From: CAYRJD01 sp965247395
GTDB taxonomy: Bacteria; Actinomycetota; Acidimicrobiia; Acidimicrobiales; Poriferisodalaceae
DNA length: 64,000 nt
Direction of reading: 5' to 3'
NCBI GenBank assembly: GCA_965247395.1
Contig: OZ252012.1
Span: 558,001-622,000 of the forward strand
Shown: positions 27,284 to 36,570 of the stretch, one piece after another
Position numbering within the stretch: the first letter of the stretch is position 1
Layout of the letters: every line of letters starts with the position of its first letter
Notes under the pieces: generated by a model
The model's database searches: none
Told to the model about the DNA's origin: nothing
What the model saw: the letters and a program-made list of their open reading frames with translations, nothing else
Position numbers and translations under genes: made by a program

Positions 27284-28756
27284 TCAGTTACTGACTGGCT
27301 CTGCCTCAGTTGGCCCAGCCGCAATTGGCGCAGTTTCAGTTGGCGCAGCTTCAGCGATCTCAGGTTCAACCGGTTTGCTGGTTTCACTTTTACCTGCAGG
27401 CTTGGGTGCGCTTTCGCCTGCAGGCTTGGGAGCCTTTTTAGGCGCTTTCTTTATTCGCCTAACCTTCGGAGCGATACCCAGCTGCTTGGCGATTTCAGGA
27501 ATCCTGGCAGCAAGCTTGGTTACCACCTCTAACAGTTCTGCTTCAGGCTCACTCGGTGCGCTAGACAAGACCACGTATGGGCGCACCGGTGAGTACGCCA
27601 CAGCTTCTAACACGATGGCTAAACGTTGCTGCGTGTTACCGCTACCGAGTGCTGCGTTGGCCTGTTCAGTTAGGTCTTTGGCAAGATCGGGAGGAAGCGG
27701 GACCCCCGGCTTAGGTGGGCGTGAGCTCAGGTGCAAGGCACGCACAACTCGACCAGCACCGATCGTTCTGCGCAACTCCTCGTGCCATTCGGTCTGACTA
27801 CGGTCCAGGCGTATGCTTAAGCCAACACGGATCTTTTCAGTCAGCTCGCGAGCTTCGCTGTCACGCGAAAAATCCTCAGCCGCAACTAGTGCTGCCCGCA
27901 GGTCGCGTAAATCAACTTTGTCGATGTTTTTTAGCGCTGCTTCGGCACGATCGCGCCATTCGGCCGCACGCAGCTTCGGCAGAAGGGTTTCGGACAACCG
28001 AATTAGCCCATCCGCTTTGATTTTGTCACCGCCGGATTCTTTGGCTTGCTCGTTTTGAGAGTCAATCTCAGCTCGTACGGCCGCAATACCACCCTTTAGC
28101 AACTGCTCCGCCAAGATCTGCTGCTCGGTTGGGAGCGATTCGATGTAGGCCTTGCGATGAACCTGGCCGGGTCGCAACCGGGGTGCCTTAGGCGTGCGTG
28201 GCAGATCATCGGCCTTGCTATCCCTGTTAGCCCTGTTATCTCTCCGCGAGCTGGACCTACGCGTGCTGGTGCCGTTTTTACCGGTATTCCTGGTTCGGTC
28301 GGAACCCCTGCCGGATCTCGGGGATTTTGAGCGTCCGCGGCCTCGTTTGGCATGTTCGCCATCGTTGCTATCGGTGGCACCACGTCGCTCAGCACCGTCC
28401 TTGCCGGTATCACTACGGCGCTTGCGTGGACCTTTTCTGTCTTTGCCTCTGCCTTTGCCTTTCTTGCTTAGTTGGGTTGTGACCCCGTCTTTGAAAGACT
28501 TACCTACGATTTCGAGCCGCTCGCTTTCCGGCCGGCCACTGCGCGCCTTGAGCGGGAGCACCTCAGATATGAATATTCCGTCGATTTCAAAATCGGCTTC
28601 GGCTCGTAGTCGATCACCCGGTTTGGGTTCACCCATCAGCTTTGACAGCAGGGCGGCATCCAATACACCTTTGGGCTCTTTAGCGCCTGCCGCTCGCCAG
28701 GTCCAGGTATCGGCATCACGTTGACTCGTGAGCTCAATATCAATGCGGCGGCTCAT
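27284..28756 (-). CDS. Unknown protein with Arg/Ser/Lys-rich linker
   Basis: A 490-residue protein that I do not recognise. Residues ~1-85 look like a compact beta-rich domain (AKEPKGVLDAALLSKLMGE, LRAEADFEIDGIFISEVLP). Residues ~90-200 are a highly basic disordered linker rich in Lys, Arg, Ser and Gly, suggesting nucleic-acid contact. Residues ~205-420 are mostly helical and contain charged repeats of the DUF349-like kind (LRAAEWRDRAEAALKNIDKVDLRDLRAALVAAE). The tail is Pro/Ala/Glu-rich. An RNA- or DNA-associated role is plausible but unproven. It is upstream of parC on the same strand, separated by a hairpin. Confidence 0.6.
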   Translation of the reverse strand: MSRRIDIELTSQRDADTWTWRAAGAKEPKGVLDAALLSKLMGEPKPGDRLRAEADFEIDGIFISEVLPLKARSGRPESERLEIVGKSFKDGVTTQLSKKGKGRGKDRKGPRKRRSDTGKDGAERRGATDSNDGEHAKRGRGRSKSPRSGRGSDRTRNTGKNGTSTRRSSSRRDNRANRDSKADDLPRTPKAPRLRPGQVHRKAYIESLPTEQQILAEQLLKGGIAAVRAEIDSQNEQAKESGGDKIKADGLIRLSETLLPKLRAAEWRDRAEAALKNIDKVDLRDLRAALVAAEDFSRDSEARELTEKIRVGLSIRLDRSQTEWHEELRRTIGAGRVVRALHLSSRPPKPGVPLPPDLAKDLTEQANAALGSGNTQQRLAIVLEAVAYSPVRPYVVLSSAPSEPEAELLEVVTKLAARIPEIAKQLGIAPKVRRIKKAPKKAPKPAGESAPKPAGKSETSKPVEPEIAEAAPTETAPIAAGPTEAEPVSN

Positions 28757-28830
28757 TGTGAAGTGGTTTCATGCATCCGCATTGCGAAGAGTTTAGGGAT
28801 TGCGTAATCGTTGCGGCAGTATCGCCCCGG

Positions 28831-28862
28831 GTAAGTACCTGTGTAAGTATCTGTAAGTATCT
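28831..28862. repeat. Three short near-identical direct repeats
   Basis: GTAAGTACCTGT (28831-28842) is followed by GTAAGTATCT twice (28843-28852 and 28853-28862). They fall in the gap between the GNAT stop and the next minus-strand gene, touching the GNAT stop codon. No function is evident. Confidence 0.6.
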
Positions 28863-29331
28863 AGGTCAGTGGGCGATGCACAGTCAGCAATCGCGCCTTA
28901 AAGCCAAACGATTCGAAAAAGTTTTTGGTTGAACGATTGCCAGGCAGCGCCAAAGCATCGATGCCGACACAGTGGTGCTCTTTACACCAATCCAGTACTG
29001 CTTCAATCAACCGCTCCCCCACTGCAACCTCACGCGCTTGGGGAGTTACATACAAGTCCTCAACGATCCCCAATGTCTCTCCGGTGCTGAGGGTGTCCAG
29101 GTTGGCAACGCAATACCCAACAGCCGCTCCATCAATCTCACCCACCCAGACACCTTGAGCGGGATCATCGATCGCCTGCATTAGGCCTTTGTCGAAGGGC
29201 ATCGATCGGGCTTCGCGGCGCGACCACACCCAACCTCCACGCGCATCGACCTGTTCTTCTATGGCTTCTGTAGTCAAGTCAGTCAGCACGCTCAGATCGG
29301 CTGATGTAGCTGGCCTCGCTCTTTCCTGCAT
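28861..29331 (-). CDS. GNAT-family N-acetyltransferase
   Basis: A 156-residue acetyltransferase-fold protein. The acetyl-CoA-binding region is visible as VEDLYVTPQAREVAVGERLIEAVLDW, a slightly degenerate form of the usual V-x-x-x-x-R-x-x-G-x-G/A loop. The following strand GIDALALPGNRSTKNFFESFGF is typical of GNAT motif B. The acceptor substrate is unknown. It lies 3 bp after the ThyX-like gene on the same strand, so it is probably cotranscribed. Confidence 0.75.
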   Translation of the reverse strand: MQERARPATSADLSVLTDLTTEAIEEQVDARGGWVWSRREARSMPFDKGLMQAIDDPAQGVWVGEIDGAAVGYCVANLDTLSTGETLGIVEDLYVTPQAREVAVGERLIEAVLDWCKEHHCVGIDALALPGNRSTKNFFESFGFKARLLTVHRPLT

Positions 29332-29334
29332 TTG

Positions 29335-30966
29335 TTAGCTCTCACTAACCGTAGACCGTTTGCTCTCGGTGGATTGTTCGGCCGCTAGACGCCCTTGTGC
29401 GGATTCACCTTCCAACGCATAGCTCAGCATGGATGCCACCGCAGTATGACCAGCCTGCTCGTCGATCAGAGTTCTCATGCTTTGACAGATGCGGCGATAG
29501 TCGGTGTGGCCTTGTGGTTGCGTGCGCAGCTCAATCATGTGCATAGCTTCACGTGCGTTGAACTGCATGATGTAGCGAATGCGGTATGCGAAGGCCACTG
29601 CGTATGCCGCTAAATCGCCACCTAAGTCAGTTTCGATGTCATCGTATAGGTAGGCGGACAATTCCATTGCTTCTTCGTAGCGCTCGGTTTCGCCTGCTGC
29701 GACCACATCAATCGGGACCGAATAGCCATGATGAGGAGTTAGTTTCTGCCAGTCGATGGTGAGAAGGCGGTGCCTTTGCAGATCACGGAAACTGCCGTAG
29801 TCGCCGAGAACTTCAAAGCGATAATCAATGGCTTCCAATGCTCGGCCCGGACGATGGCGGCGGTTAGAGCGGTCGCCCACATAATGCTTGATTAGTTCCT
29901 GACGCTCAGTGCCGCTCATGCGCTCTACCACCGTGCGCAAATGGCTCTCAGGCTGATCCGAGTATGCAAACAACATCGCTGCCAGCATTTTGGATTCGCC
30001 TTGCGGATCCCAGTCCAACAACTGCACTTCAGGGCCACCGCGTGGTTCTTCGTCGCCAAGTAACTCGTCTACAAAATCTTCCATAGCTGCGCGATTTGTG
30101 CTCATGTAGGCACTCCACGCCCCGCCACGCTCGGGCTGATCAACCCGTCGCAAAAACGAAGGAATTACCTTGCGTAACTCGGTAAGCATGAGCTGTGCAT
30201 ACCACTGTGCTTCGGGGAGGGCACTTGCGCGCATGCGCAACAGCAATGCCTCATAACCCTGACCGCTGCCAAAGATGCCGACGTTAGAAATACTCGCCGC
30301 CGGCAACAGGCCGCGTGCCGCATCAAAGGCTTTAGCGGCGACCGCACGCTTCATAGGCAGATCGCTCATCGGTTCGCTGCCTGTTGCTTCAGAGGAGGCG
30401 TCGAAATTTTTGGTCAGGTAGTCCTGCATAGCTGGCACCAATTCGCCATATATGTCAAAAATCCGATCCATCGTGCCGACATAGCGAGCACCGGTTTGCG
30501 CGGACAAAATTTCGGGTGGCCGGAAGTAGCGGTAGCGGCCGTTCAACCTCGTGTTGAAAGCCAGATAGCGCGTGGATTGTTCGAGGTACGACATCAAGCG
30601 ACCGCGCTCAAGCACTTTTGTGAGCAGGTTCGAGGCTTGCTCACACGCCAGATGCACTCCGCCCAGCTGAGCGATGGAGTCGTCACCGTATTCAACGAAC
30701 ACCTTTTCGTACAACTTTTCGGCACGGTCAAGTCCGGCGGTGGCATCGATATTGGCATCGCCGGTTACGTCCAGATCCCCGATGAATTCATCTAGGAACA
30801 AACGTCGCAGGCTCTTGGTGGAGCGTGAGTACCGCGCAAACAAAGCGCCTTTGACGACCTCGGGCAGGTTCACCAGAGCGAAGACCGGCTTATCAAGATT
30901 GGTTACGTAGCGCCGAAGAATGTCACTTTCTAATTCGTTGAAAGTCTCGACTTCGTAATAGGTCAC
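29335..30966 (-). CDS. Tandem-domain ThyX-like (FAD-dependent thymidylate synthase-like) protein
   Basis: A 543-residue protein made of two ThyX-like domains, about twice the length of ordinary ThyX. The ThyX signature RHR-x7-S is split between them. The N-domain has R121-G-R123 followed by S131 (RLMSYLEQSTRY), keeping the Ser but lacking the His. The C-domain has R398-H-R400 (LQRHRLL) but Lys408 where Ser is expected. ThyX methylates dUMP using FAD, NADPH and methylene-THF. This long form is known in several phyla, but its activity is less certain than that of single-domain ThyX. It is followed by the GNAT gene; no thyA is in the window. Confidence 0.75.
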   Translation of the reverse strand: MTYYEVETFNELESDILRRYVTNLDKPVFALVNLPEVVKGALFARYSRSTKSLRRLFLDEFIGDLDVTGDANIDATAGLDRAEKLYEKVFVEYGDDSIAQLGGVHLACEQASNLLTKVLERGRLMSYLEQSTRYLAFNTRLNGRYRYFRPPEILSAQTGARYVGTMDRIFDIYGELVPAMQDYLTKNFDASSEATGSEPMSDLPMKRAVAAKAFDAARGLLPAASISNVGIFGSGQGYEALLLRMRASALPEAQWYAQLMLTELRKVIPSFLRRVDQPERGGAWSAYMSTNRAAMEDFVDELLGDEEPRGGPEVQLLDWDPQGESKMLAAMLFAYSDQPESHLRTVVERMSGTERQELIKHYVGDRSNRRHRPGRALEAIDYRFEVLGDYGSFRDLQRHRLLTIDWQKLTPHHGYSVPIDVVAAGETERYEEAMELSAYLYDDIETDLGGDLAAYAVAFAYRIRYIMQFNAREAMHMIELRTQPQGHTDYRRICQSMRTLIDEQAGHTAVASMLSYALEGESAQGRLAAEQSTESKRSTVSES

Positions 30967-31082
30967 GCAGGTCTTCGTGGCTAGTGAGACTCCGGATAAG
31001 TCTCAACGGTTATGCCCATTAGGCAGCTCCTTGATCGTAGAACGCGGCGAGGCTAAAACAGCGGTTTGCGCTCTGGCTGCTT

Positions 31083-31757
31083 TCAATAAATAATTTGCAC
31101 TGCTGCGGGCATGACCTCCACAGCCAGCGCTCTGGCCTTGCCGACATTGGTGCCATCAAGCCACAAGCTCGTTGGCTTATCGAACTCAAACGAAGCTTGC
31201 GTTACGCGTTTGGAGCTGAGATGAGGATGAGGCAAGTGGTCTCCGGTACGAAGCCTGCGGCGCGCTAAGAGGCGTTGAGTAATGCGATATTGCGGCGTTG
31301 CTTCAACTACTCGAAGATAACCATCACCTGGGTGTGCAGCAGGAGCGACTCGCCAACGTCGAAGCCATTCTGAGTTCATGATCGCGACAATGTGCCCACG
31401 CCACCAACTGCGCCGCGCCACCACGTGTGCGCAACACCAGTATTGGTCGGTGTCGGTTTGAACGCAGATTGCGTCGATGACTGCCCCATGCGTGGTGCCG
31501 CGCCTAAAACGCTCCCTTGAATTGCTTGGCGCACCCACCGCACTCCATATGTCGCCGCCAGCAACGCCAACCGTGAGGGGCGCGGCAGTCGCCGTCACAC
31601 GTGCCGATGCTTCACGCAGAACAGGCTCGACGATCTCACGTAGCTGCTGGTTGGAGTATGCGATCGGGGCATCTGGCGGCAAACATGTCGCACTCCCCCA
31701 GGGCTGGCCTTTTGTGATGCCCGTGCTGTTCCTCGTGCGAAGCTCGTCTGGGTTCAC
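31083..31757 (-). CDS. Divergent diacylglycerol-kinase-like protein
   Basis: About 224 residues from GTG 31757; a GTG at 31805 is also possible but overlaps the helicase by 38 bases. The segment VGVAGGDIWSAVGA resembles the GGDxxR/G loop of lipid kinases but lacks the GGDGT form. The C-terminal half (HVVARRSWWRGHIVAIMNSEWL, HPGDGYLRVVEATP, LPHPHLSSKRV, LWLDG) resembles the C-terminal beta-sandwich domain of YegS-type kinases. It may be a lipid-binding or weakly active kinase relative. The protein is rich in Arg and Trp. It follows the HelY gene directly. Confidence 0.5.
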   Translation of the reverse strand: MNPDELRTRNSTGITKGQPWGSATCLPPDAPIAYSNQQLREIVEPVLREASARVTATAAPLTVGVAGGDIWSAVGAPSNSRERFRRGTTHGAVIDAICVQTDTDQYWCCAHVVARRSWWRGHIVAIMNSEWLRRWRVAPAAHPGDGYLRVVEATPQYRITQRLLARRRLRTGDHLPHPHLSSKRVTQASFEFDKPTSLWLDGTNVGKARALAVEVMPAAVQIIY

Positions 31758-31767
31758 AGAGCAAAGC

Positions 31768-34095
31768 TCATTTGGCAGATAGGCCGGCAGCACCAGCGGT
31801 TCCACTCGCTACTGCAACCACGCCGCGGTCAAGTGTGAGCACAGCAGCGCGAGCACAGCGCCGGGTGTCAGTGCTCTGTTCAACGATCATGATCTGGCGA
31901 AGTAGATCGGCCAAGCCACGAATCTGGCGCACAAAGTCGCCCGGAGTTAGCTGTACCCCAAGCCCGGAACCGCTTCCAGACTCACCGTCACCCAAAATAT
32001 CTTCTAAGGAAGCTCCCGACGCCCAGTCATAGGCGCATTCAAAAAATGACATATCGGTCGAGCGCGTCAGCGTTAGCCCAAACTCTGTTTCTGCCTGGCT
32101 TAGCTCTGAGCTAATTTGTTCGATGGCGTAGGCGGCATCACTCAGCGCAGCCGTTGGGAAGCTCACCGGTGGTGGGTCGCTGCGGTAACGATGTTCGTAG
32201 GTAAAACAACTCGCCAGGCTTGCAAGCTCCACGGGGTTGAGCTCCTCAAACAATCCCTCTCGCAGTGCCAGCACCACCAATAGGTCGACTTCGTTAAATA
32301 TTCGACCTAGTTGTTTTCCGCCATCGGTTAGCTGCCAACCATCCACGCAGTCGAAAGCTTCCAAGAGATTTATAACCCGGTCGAAGGTCTTAGCCAGGCC
32401 GCCGTGCGCAAGAGCTATGCGATTCTCAAGCAGATTGACGCGCGACTCCCACAGGGTAAATTCACGCCTTGCTTCGGTTACGACCCGGCTCTCTCGCTGG
32501 TGACGGTGCGATTTGTTTGGTTTTTTGGATTTTTGAGAAGCCTTACCGCTACCGCCAGTGACCTGTCTTAGGCGACGACGGGCTTGCTTTAGTTCTTCCT
32601 TGTGCGTCAGCAGCAACTCTGTCCATTCCGGCACACGACTATCGGCTCGATACTGCGCAAACGACTGGTTCAATAGATCCACGGCTGCTTCACGGTCTTC
32701 GCAGGTCATGATCAGGTTGGCCGCCATGTTGTACGACGGTCTGAACGAGGAGTCAATCTCAAAATCAGAGCTGGCTACCAGGTGCGCCGTCTGCTCAAAG
32801 GACTCATAGGGGCTCCACAGCGTGTGGGCATGACCGATCGCGTCAATCCCCCGCCGACCCGCACGACCGGTTAGCTGCGTGTATTCACCCGGGGTCAGCG
32901 TTACAAAGCCTTCACCTTTGAAACGCGACAGCTGCTCAACCACAACCGAGCGGGCGGGCATGTTTAGGCCCAACGATAAGGTTTCGGTTGCGAAGATTGC
33001 GGCTAACAGCCCAGCGGCAAAACAATCCTCAACCGCCTCTTTAAAGGGTGGAACCATCCCGGCGTGGTGTGCTGCTACACCGGTCATCAGTCCATTGAGC
33101 CAACGGTCGTAATGCAGTGAACGAAGGTCGCCAGGGTCTATGTCGACCACATGTTGAGCCGCGATCTCTCTTATCTGGCGCTGCGCCACAGGGTCGATTA
33201 GTTGCACGCCGTGTTCAAGGCACTGTTGCACCGCGTCTTCGCACCCCTGACGCGAGAACACGAACACGATTGCGGGCAGTCGGTCTTTTTCGTCTAGGAA
33301 GTGGAGCACTTCTAGCCGGTGTGGGCGCGCTACACGTACTCCGCCGCGGGCGTTGTTACGACGTGAGTACTTGCCCTGTAACAAGAATCTCTGCACTTCG
33401 CCATTTGGTTGGCGTTCGTTGAGTGTCGGAAAATCGTGCAAGCTCTGGCTGGCCTTGTCAAATACAAGGAAGTGCTCGCGTAAATCAACGGGGCGTTTGG
33501 TTTCGATGATCACTTCGCAGCGCTCGCGCACACTGCTGATCCAGCTAGCAAGCTCGCGCGCGTTGGTGACGGTCGCTGAGAGGCACACCAGGCGCACATG
33601 CTCGGGCAGCCCGATTATTACCTCTTCCCAGACCGATCCGCGGTAAGGGTCTTGCAGATAATGCACCTCGTCCAAGACAACAACGCCTAGCTCAGCGAGA
33701 ATGCTGGAATCGGCATAAATCATGTTGCGGAGAACCTCGGTGGTCATCACCAGTGCCGGGGCATCGGGCTGAATCACGTTGTCACCGGTTAGCAAACCGA
33801 CGGGCTGATCCAATAGCGCCCGCAGGTCGCGCAGTTTCTGGTTTGAGAGCGCCTTTATTGGTGTCGTATAAGCAACTCGGCCACCACCAGCCAGGCAACG
33901 TTCAATGGCGTATTCGGCTACAAGCGTCTTGCCTGATGAGGTTGGCGCTGCCACTAGCACCGAATTGCCTCGATCAATGGCATCGAAGGCGTCTAGTTGA
34001 AACTTGTCTGGCGCTACTTGACGTTTGGCTAAGAACCTGTCTCGCAGCTCAGTCATGTCTTCCGGTATTTGCTGCAGGTCTTTTAAATCTTTCAT
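31768..34095 (-). CDS. helY: Ski2-like DEAD/H-box RNA helicase (HelY)
   Basis: A 775-residue superfamily 2 helicase. Motif I AAPTSSGKT is at residues 49-57, motif II DEVH at 142-145, motif III SATV near 170 and motif VI QLTGRAGRRGID near 410. The C-terminal 300 residues carry an Arg/Lys-rich stretch (about 500-530) and the DSHCT-like helical domain of Ski2/Mtr4 relatives. It should unwind RNA in an ATP-dependent way. In mycobacteria helY is next to tatC and tatA near the proteasome genes, and the same order is seen here. Its start overlaps the tatC stop (34095-34092). Confidence 0.88.
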   Translation of the reverse strand: MKDLKDLQQIPEDMTELRDRFLAKRQVAPDKFQLDAFDAIDRGNSVLVAAPTSSGKTLVAEYAIERCLAGGGRVAYTTPIKALSNQKLRDLRALLDQPVGLLTGDNVIQPDAPALVMTTEVLRNMIYADSSILAELGVVVLDEVHYLQDPYRGSVWEEVIIGLPEHVRLVCLSATVTNARELASWISSVRERCEVIIETKRPVDLREHFLVFDKASQSLHDFPTLNERQPNGEVQRFLLQGKYSRRNNARGGVRVARPHRLEVLHFLDEKDRLPAIVFVFSRQGCEDAVQQCLEHGVQLIDPVAQRQIREIAAQHVVDIDPGDLRSLHYDRWLNGLMTGVAAHHAGMVPPFKEAVEDCFAAGLLAAIFATETLSLGLNMPARSVVVEQLSRFKGEGFVTLTPGEYTQLTGRAGRRGIDAIGHAHTLWSPYESFEQTAHLVASSDFEIDSSFRPSYNMAANLIMTCEDREAAVDLLNQSFAQYRADSRVPEWTELLLTHKEELKQARRRLRQVTGGSGKASQKSKKPNKSHRHQRESRVVTEARREFTLWESRVNLLENRIALAHGGLAKTFDRVINLLEAFDCVDGWQLTDGGKQLGRIFNEVDLLVVLALREGLFEELNPVELASLASCFTYEHRYRSDPPPVSFPTAALSDAAYAIEQISSELSQAETEFGLTLTRSTDMSFFECAYDWASGASLEDILGDGESGSGSGLGVQLTPGDFVRQIRGLADLLRQIMIVEQSTDTRRCARAAVLTLDRGVVAVASGTAGAAGLSAK

Positions 34096-34862
34096 GCGGT
34101 TCGACGCCGTCTTGTCAGTATGTGCCCCACAACGATTGACGCCTCATAGAAGATGTACATCGGCACGGACAAAGTCAGCAGCGTGATCGGATCGCCTGAG
34201 GGCGTGATAACGGCCGCAGCGGCCACGATGCCAACGATGGCATAGCGCCTTGCGCGGTGTAACTGACGAGCGGTAAGAACGCCAGCTAGCTGAGCAAACA
34301 CCAGCAGTACTGGAAATTCAAAACCCAGGCCGAATGCCAACAGCATGAAAGTGATTAGGCCTAGGTATGCGCCAGGTGTGAGTAAGGGGTCTACCTCACT
34401 GCCGGCCACGTTGATAAGGAACTCAAGAGCTCGTTCCAACGACAGGTAGGCAATGAAAGCTCCTAGTGCAAATAACAAGGTGGCGGACACGATGAACGGC
34501 CATATCCAACGCCTTTCTCGTGGGTTCAACGCAGGGGTGATAAATCTCCAAACGTGCCACGCCAGTGCGGGAGTAGCCAAGGCAATGCCGAGATAAAAAG
34601 ATGTCTTAATTCGGGTGCGGAACCCGTCAAGCGGTTCGGTGATGACAAGAGTGCAAGAGCGGTCAATTTCCAGCGTTTCAAGTACGTCGCAATACGGCGG
34701 CAGAAAAAACTCTGTCAGCAGCCAGTCATAGACAAGGAAGCTCGCGATGGCTCCAGCCGTTACTGCCAACAAGCTCCAGATCAGGCGGTAGCGCAGTTCG
34801 CCGACGTGGTCCCAAAAGCCCATTACCAACGGCCGCGGTTTACGTCTTGGTAGCAGCCTCAC
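34092..34862 (-). CDS. tatC: Twin-arginine translocase subunit TatC
   Basis: A 256-residue membrane protein with six hydrophobic segments. The diagnostic cytoplasmic N-terminus is FWDHVGELRYRL, with the Glu that contacts twin-arginine signals. It forms the receptor core of the Tat system, which exports folded proteins. A basic tail (RRRRTA) ends the protein. It is coupled by 4-base overlaps to tatA upstream and helY downstream. Confidence 0.93.
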   Translation of the reverse strand: MRLLPRRKPRPLVMGFWDHVGELRYRLIWSLLAVTAGAIASFLVYDWLLTEFFLPPYCDVLETLEIDRSCTLVITEPLDGFRTRIKTSFYLGIALATPALAWHVWRFITPALNPRERRWIWPFIVSATLLFALGAFIAYLSLERALEFLINVAGSEVDPLLTPGAYLGLITFMLLAFGLGFEFPVLLVFAQLAGVLTARQLHRARRYAIVGIVAAAAVITPSGDPITLLTLSVPMYIFYEASIVVGHILTRRRRTA

Positions 34863-35083
34863 TCTTGTGGCTCACGCGCAGGATTGCTTTCTGGGGGTAC
34901 AGGCTTCTCGGGTTCAGGCGGAGATATTGCCGCTTCCATTTCTTGTCGCACATCGGTCGTCCAACGCCGTACGCCGCCAATCACCTGTCCTGCTCGTCGC
35001 ATCACGACTGGAAGGCGCTTCGGGCCAAGCAACAGCAGCGCAAGCAGTGCCACCAGCAGCACCTCATTTGGCGACAGATTCAC
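34859..35083 (-). CDS. tatA: Twin-arginine translocase TatA/TatB-type subunit
   Basis: About 74 residues from GTG 35083. An upstream start at 35209 would add 42 residues with no Tat character. The form is classic: a hydrophobic helix (residues ~6-20, NEVLLVALLALLLLG), the hinge GPKRLP, then an amphipathic helix and a Pro/Glu-rich tail. It assembles with TatC to make the export pore. Distinguishing TatA from TatB on this sequence is not safe. ATGA overlap with tatC. The GDPD gene starts divergently about 60 bp away. Confidence 0.85.
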   Translation of the reverse strand: MNLSPNEVLLVALLALLLLGPKRLPVVMRRAGQVIGGVRRWTTDVRQEMEAAISPPEPEKPVPPESNPAREPQE

Positions 35084-35143
35084 ATCCGTGAGAGTACGCC
35101 TTGAATCCCAAGCAAACGCCTCTACACCCGCCACAATGCTTTC

Positions 35144-35866
35144 ATGGCTTTCATGGCTTCCGCGGGTAACAAACCAATCCTGTTTGCTCATCGCGGTGGT
35201 AAGGCTCATGCTCCCGAGAACACTCTCAAGGCTTTTGAGCTGGCTTTGGAAATGGGTGTTAGCGGACTTGAAACCGATATTTGGCTAAGCGCTGACGGTC
35301 AACCGATGCTAGACCACAACGGCATTGTTTGGTCAGGGATAAAGCGACACCGCTACGCGATGCTGACACGTGAACGAATCGGGCCTGATGTGCCCACATT
35401 GAGCGACCTGTACCAGGTCTGCGGGACAGGCTTCGAACTGTCGGTCGATATGAAAGATCTGCAGGCAGCCGAACCGATAATTGAGCAAGCGCGTCGGTTT
35501 GGTGCCGAAAAACGTCTGTGGCTATGCCATCCGGATTGGAACTTCTTGGCCGCTTTACGCCAACGCACCACTGCGCGACTGATCAACTCAACACGCATGC
35601 GCCGCATCAAGGAGGGCCCCGAACGCCGGGCAGCCAAGCTCGCTGACGCGGGTGTAGACGGTGTGAATCTGCCGCAACAGGACTGGACCGGCGGATTGAC
35701 CGCGCTATTTCATCGGTTTGAGCGACTTTGTGTTGCTTGGGATGTGCAATACGAACGCATCGCAAAGTCTCTGACCGCTATGAGCATTGACGCTATGCAT
35801 GGCGATCACGTAGATCGCCTAATAAGTGGGACTAGCGGTGCTAGCGATACAAGCGATGCGGGCTGA
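35144..35866 (+). CDS. Glycerophosphodiester phosphodiesterase family protein
   Basis: A 240-residue TIM-barrel phosphodiesterase. Catalytic features are AHRGG near residue 16, APENT, then LETDIWLSADGQPMLDHN with the metal-binding Glu, Asp and second His. It hydrolyses glycerophosphodiesters to glycerol-3-phosphate and an alcohol. No signal peptide is present, so it is likely cytoplasmic. The start may be ATG 35144 or ATG 35153. It is an isolated plus-strand gene inserted between tatA and lepB. Confidence 0.87.
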   Translation: MAFMASAGNKPILFAHRGGKAHAPENTLKAFELALEMGVSGLETDIWLSADGQPMLDHNGIVWSGIKRHRYAMLTRERIGPDVPTLSDLYQVCGTGFELSVDMKDLQAAEPIIEQARRFGAEKRLWLCHPDWNFLAALRQRTTARLINSTRMRRIKEGPERRAAKLADAGVDGVNLPQQDWTGGLTALFHRFERLCVAWDVQYERIAKSLTAMSIDAMHGDHVDRLISGTSGASDTSDAG

Positions 35867-35875
35867 GCTGCGCCG

Positions 35876-36550
35876 CTACAGAGTGCCAATAGAGCTAGGC
35901 GGCCAGTAGATAATAAAGGCGCGGCCGATGACGTTACCGACCGGCACCGGCCCAAATTTGCGACTATCGAGACTGTTGGATCGGTTGTCACCCATGACAA
36001 ACACATGGTCATCTGGCACAACTATTAGAGCAAAATCAGGCGTTCGTGCGATTGGCAGAAGGTATTCCTCTTCGATCGGCACCCCGTTTAAGAGCAGAGT
36101 CTCATCGATGAACTCAACGGTTTCACCACCTACGGCCACAACACGCTTTACTAGTTCAGTATCAGCGATATTCGTTGCAGTCTCAGGTGGCAAGAAAACA
36201 ACCAGATCTCCGTGACTTGGTTCGGACGCTATGTATGACAGCTTGTTGACCAAGATGCGGTCGCCCACGTTCAGCACGGGCTCCATTGAGTTGGAAGGGA
36301 TGTAGAACGCGCCGAAGATAAATGCCCTAACAAGCAAGGCCACTGTTAGCGCTGCAACCAACACAACCGACCATTCGATGAGGCTTCGGTTTTTGCGTGT
36401 GAGGCGTTTCGGTTCTGTGCTAACGGTCTTGGCGCTAGCAGGCCCAGCGCTAGCAGTCTTGACGGGTTGTTCAATGGCCGGCTCGACTACGAAGACACTC
36501 ACCGTTCGTTGTCGAAGCAGCGCTAGGTCTTCGTCAAGCGGTTCCGCCAC
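35876..36550 (-). CDS. lepB: Signal peptidase I
   Basis: A 224-residue protein with a ~57-residue cytoplasmic tail, one membrane anchor (about 60-82) and an extracytoplasmic catalytic domain. The Ser/Lys dyad is Ser88 (IPSNSMEP) and Lys135 (LVKRVVAVGG). The box GDNRSNSLDSR is also present. It removes signal peptides from Sec and Tat substrates. It lies 20 bp after pafA on the same strand, the place where pafB and pafC stand in mycobacteria. Confidence 0.93.
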   Translation of the reverse strand: MAEPLDEDLALLRQRTVSVFVVEPAIEQPVKTASAGPASAKTVSTEPKRLTRKNRSLIEWSVVLVAALTVALLVRAFIFGAFYIPSNSMEPVLNVGDRILVNKLSYIASEPSHGDLVVFLPPETATNIADTELVKRVVAVGGETVEFIDETLLLNGVPIEEEYLLPIARTPDFALIVVPDDHVFVMGDNRSNSLDSRKFGPVPVGNVIGRAFIIYWPPSSIGTL

Positions 36551-36570
36551 GGGCTATTTCACCAAATCTG

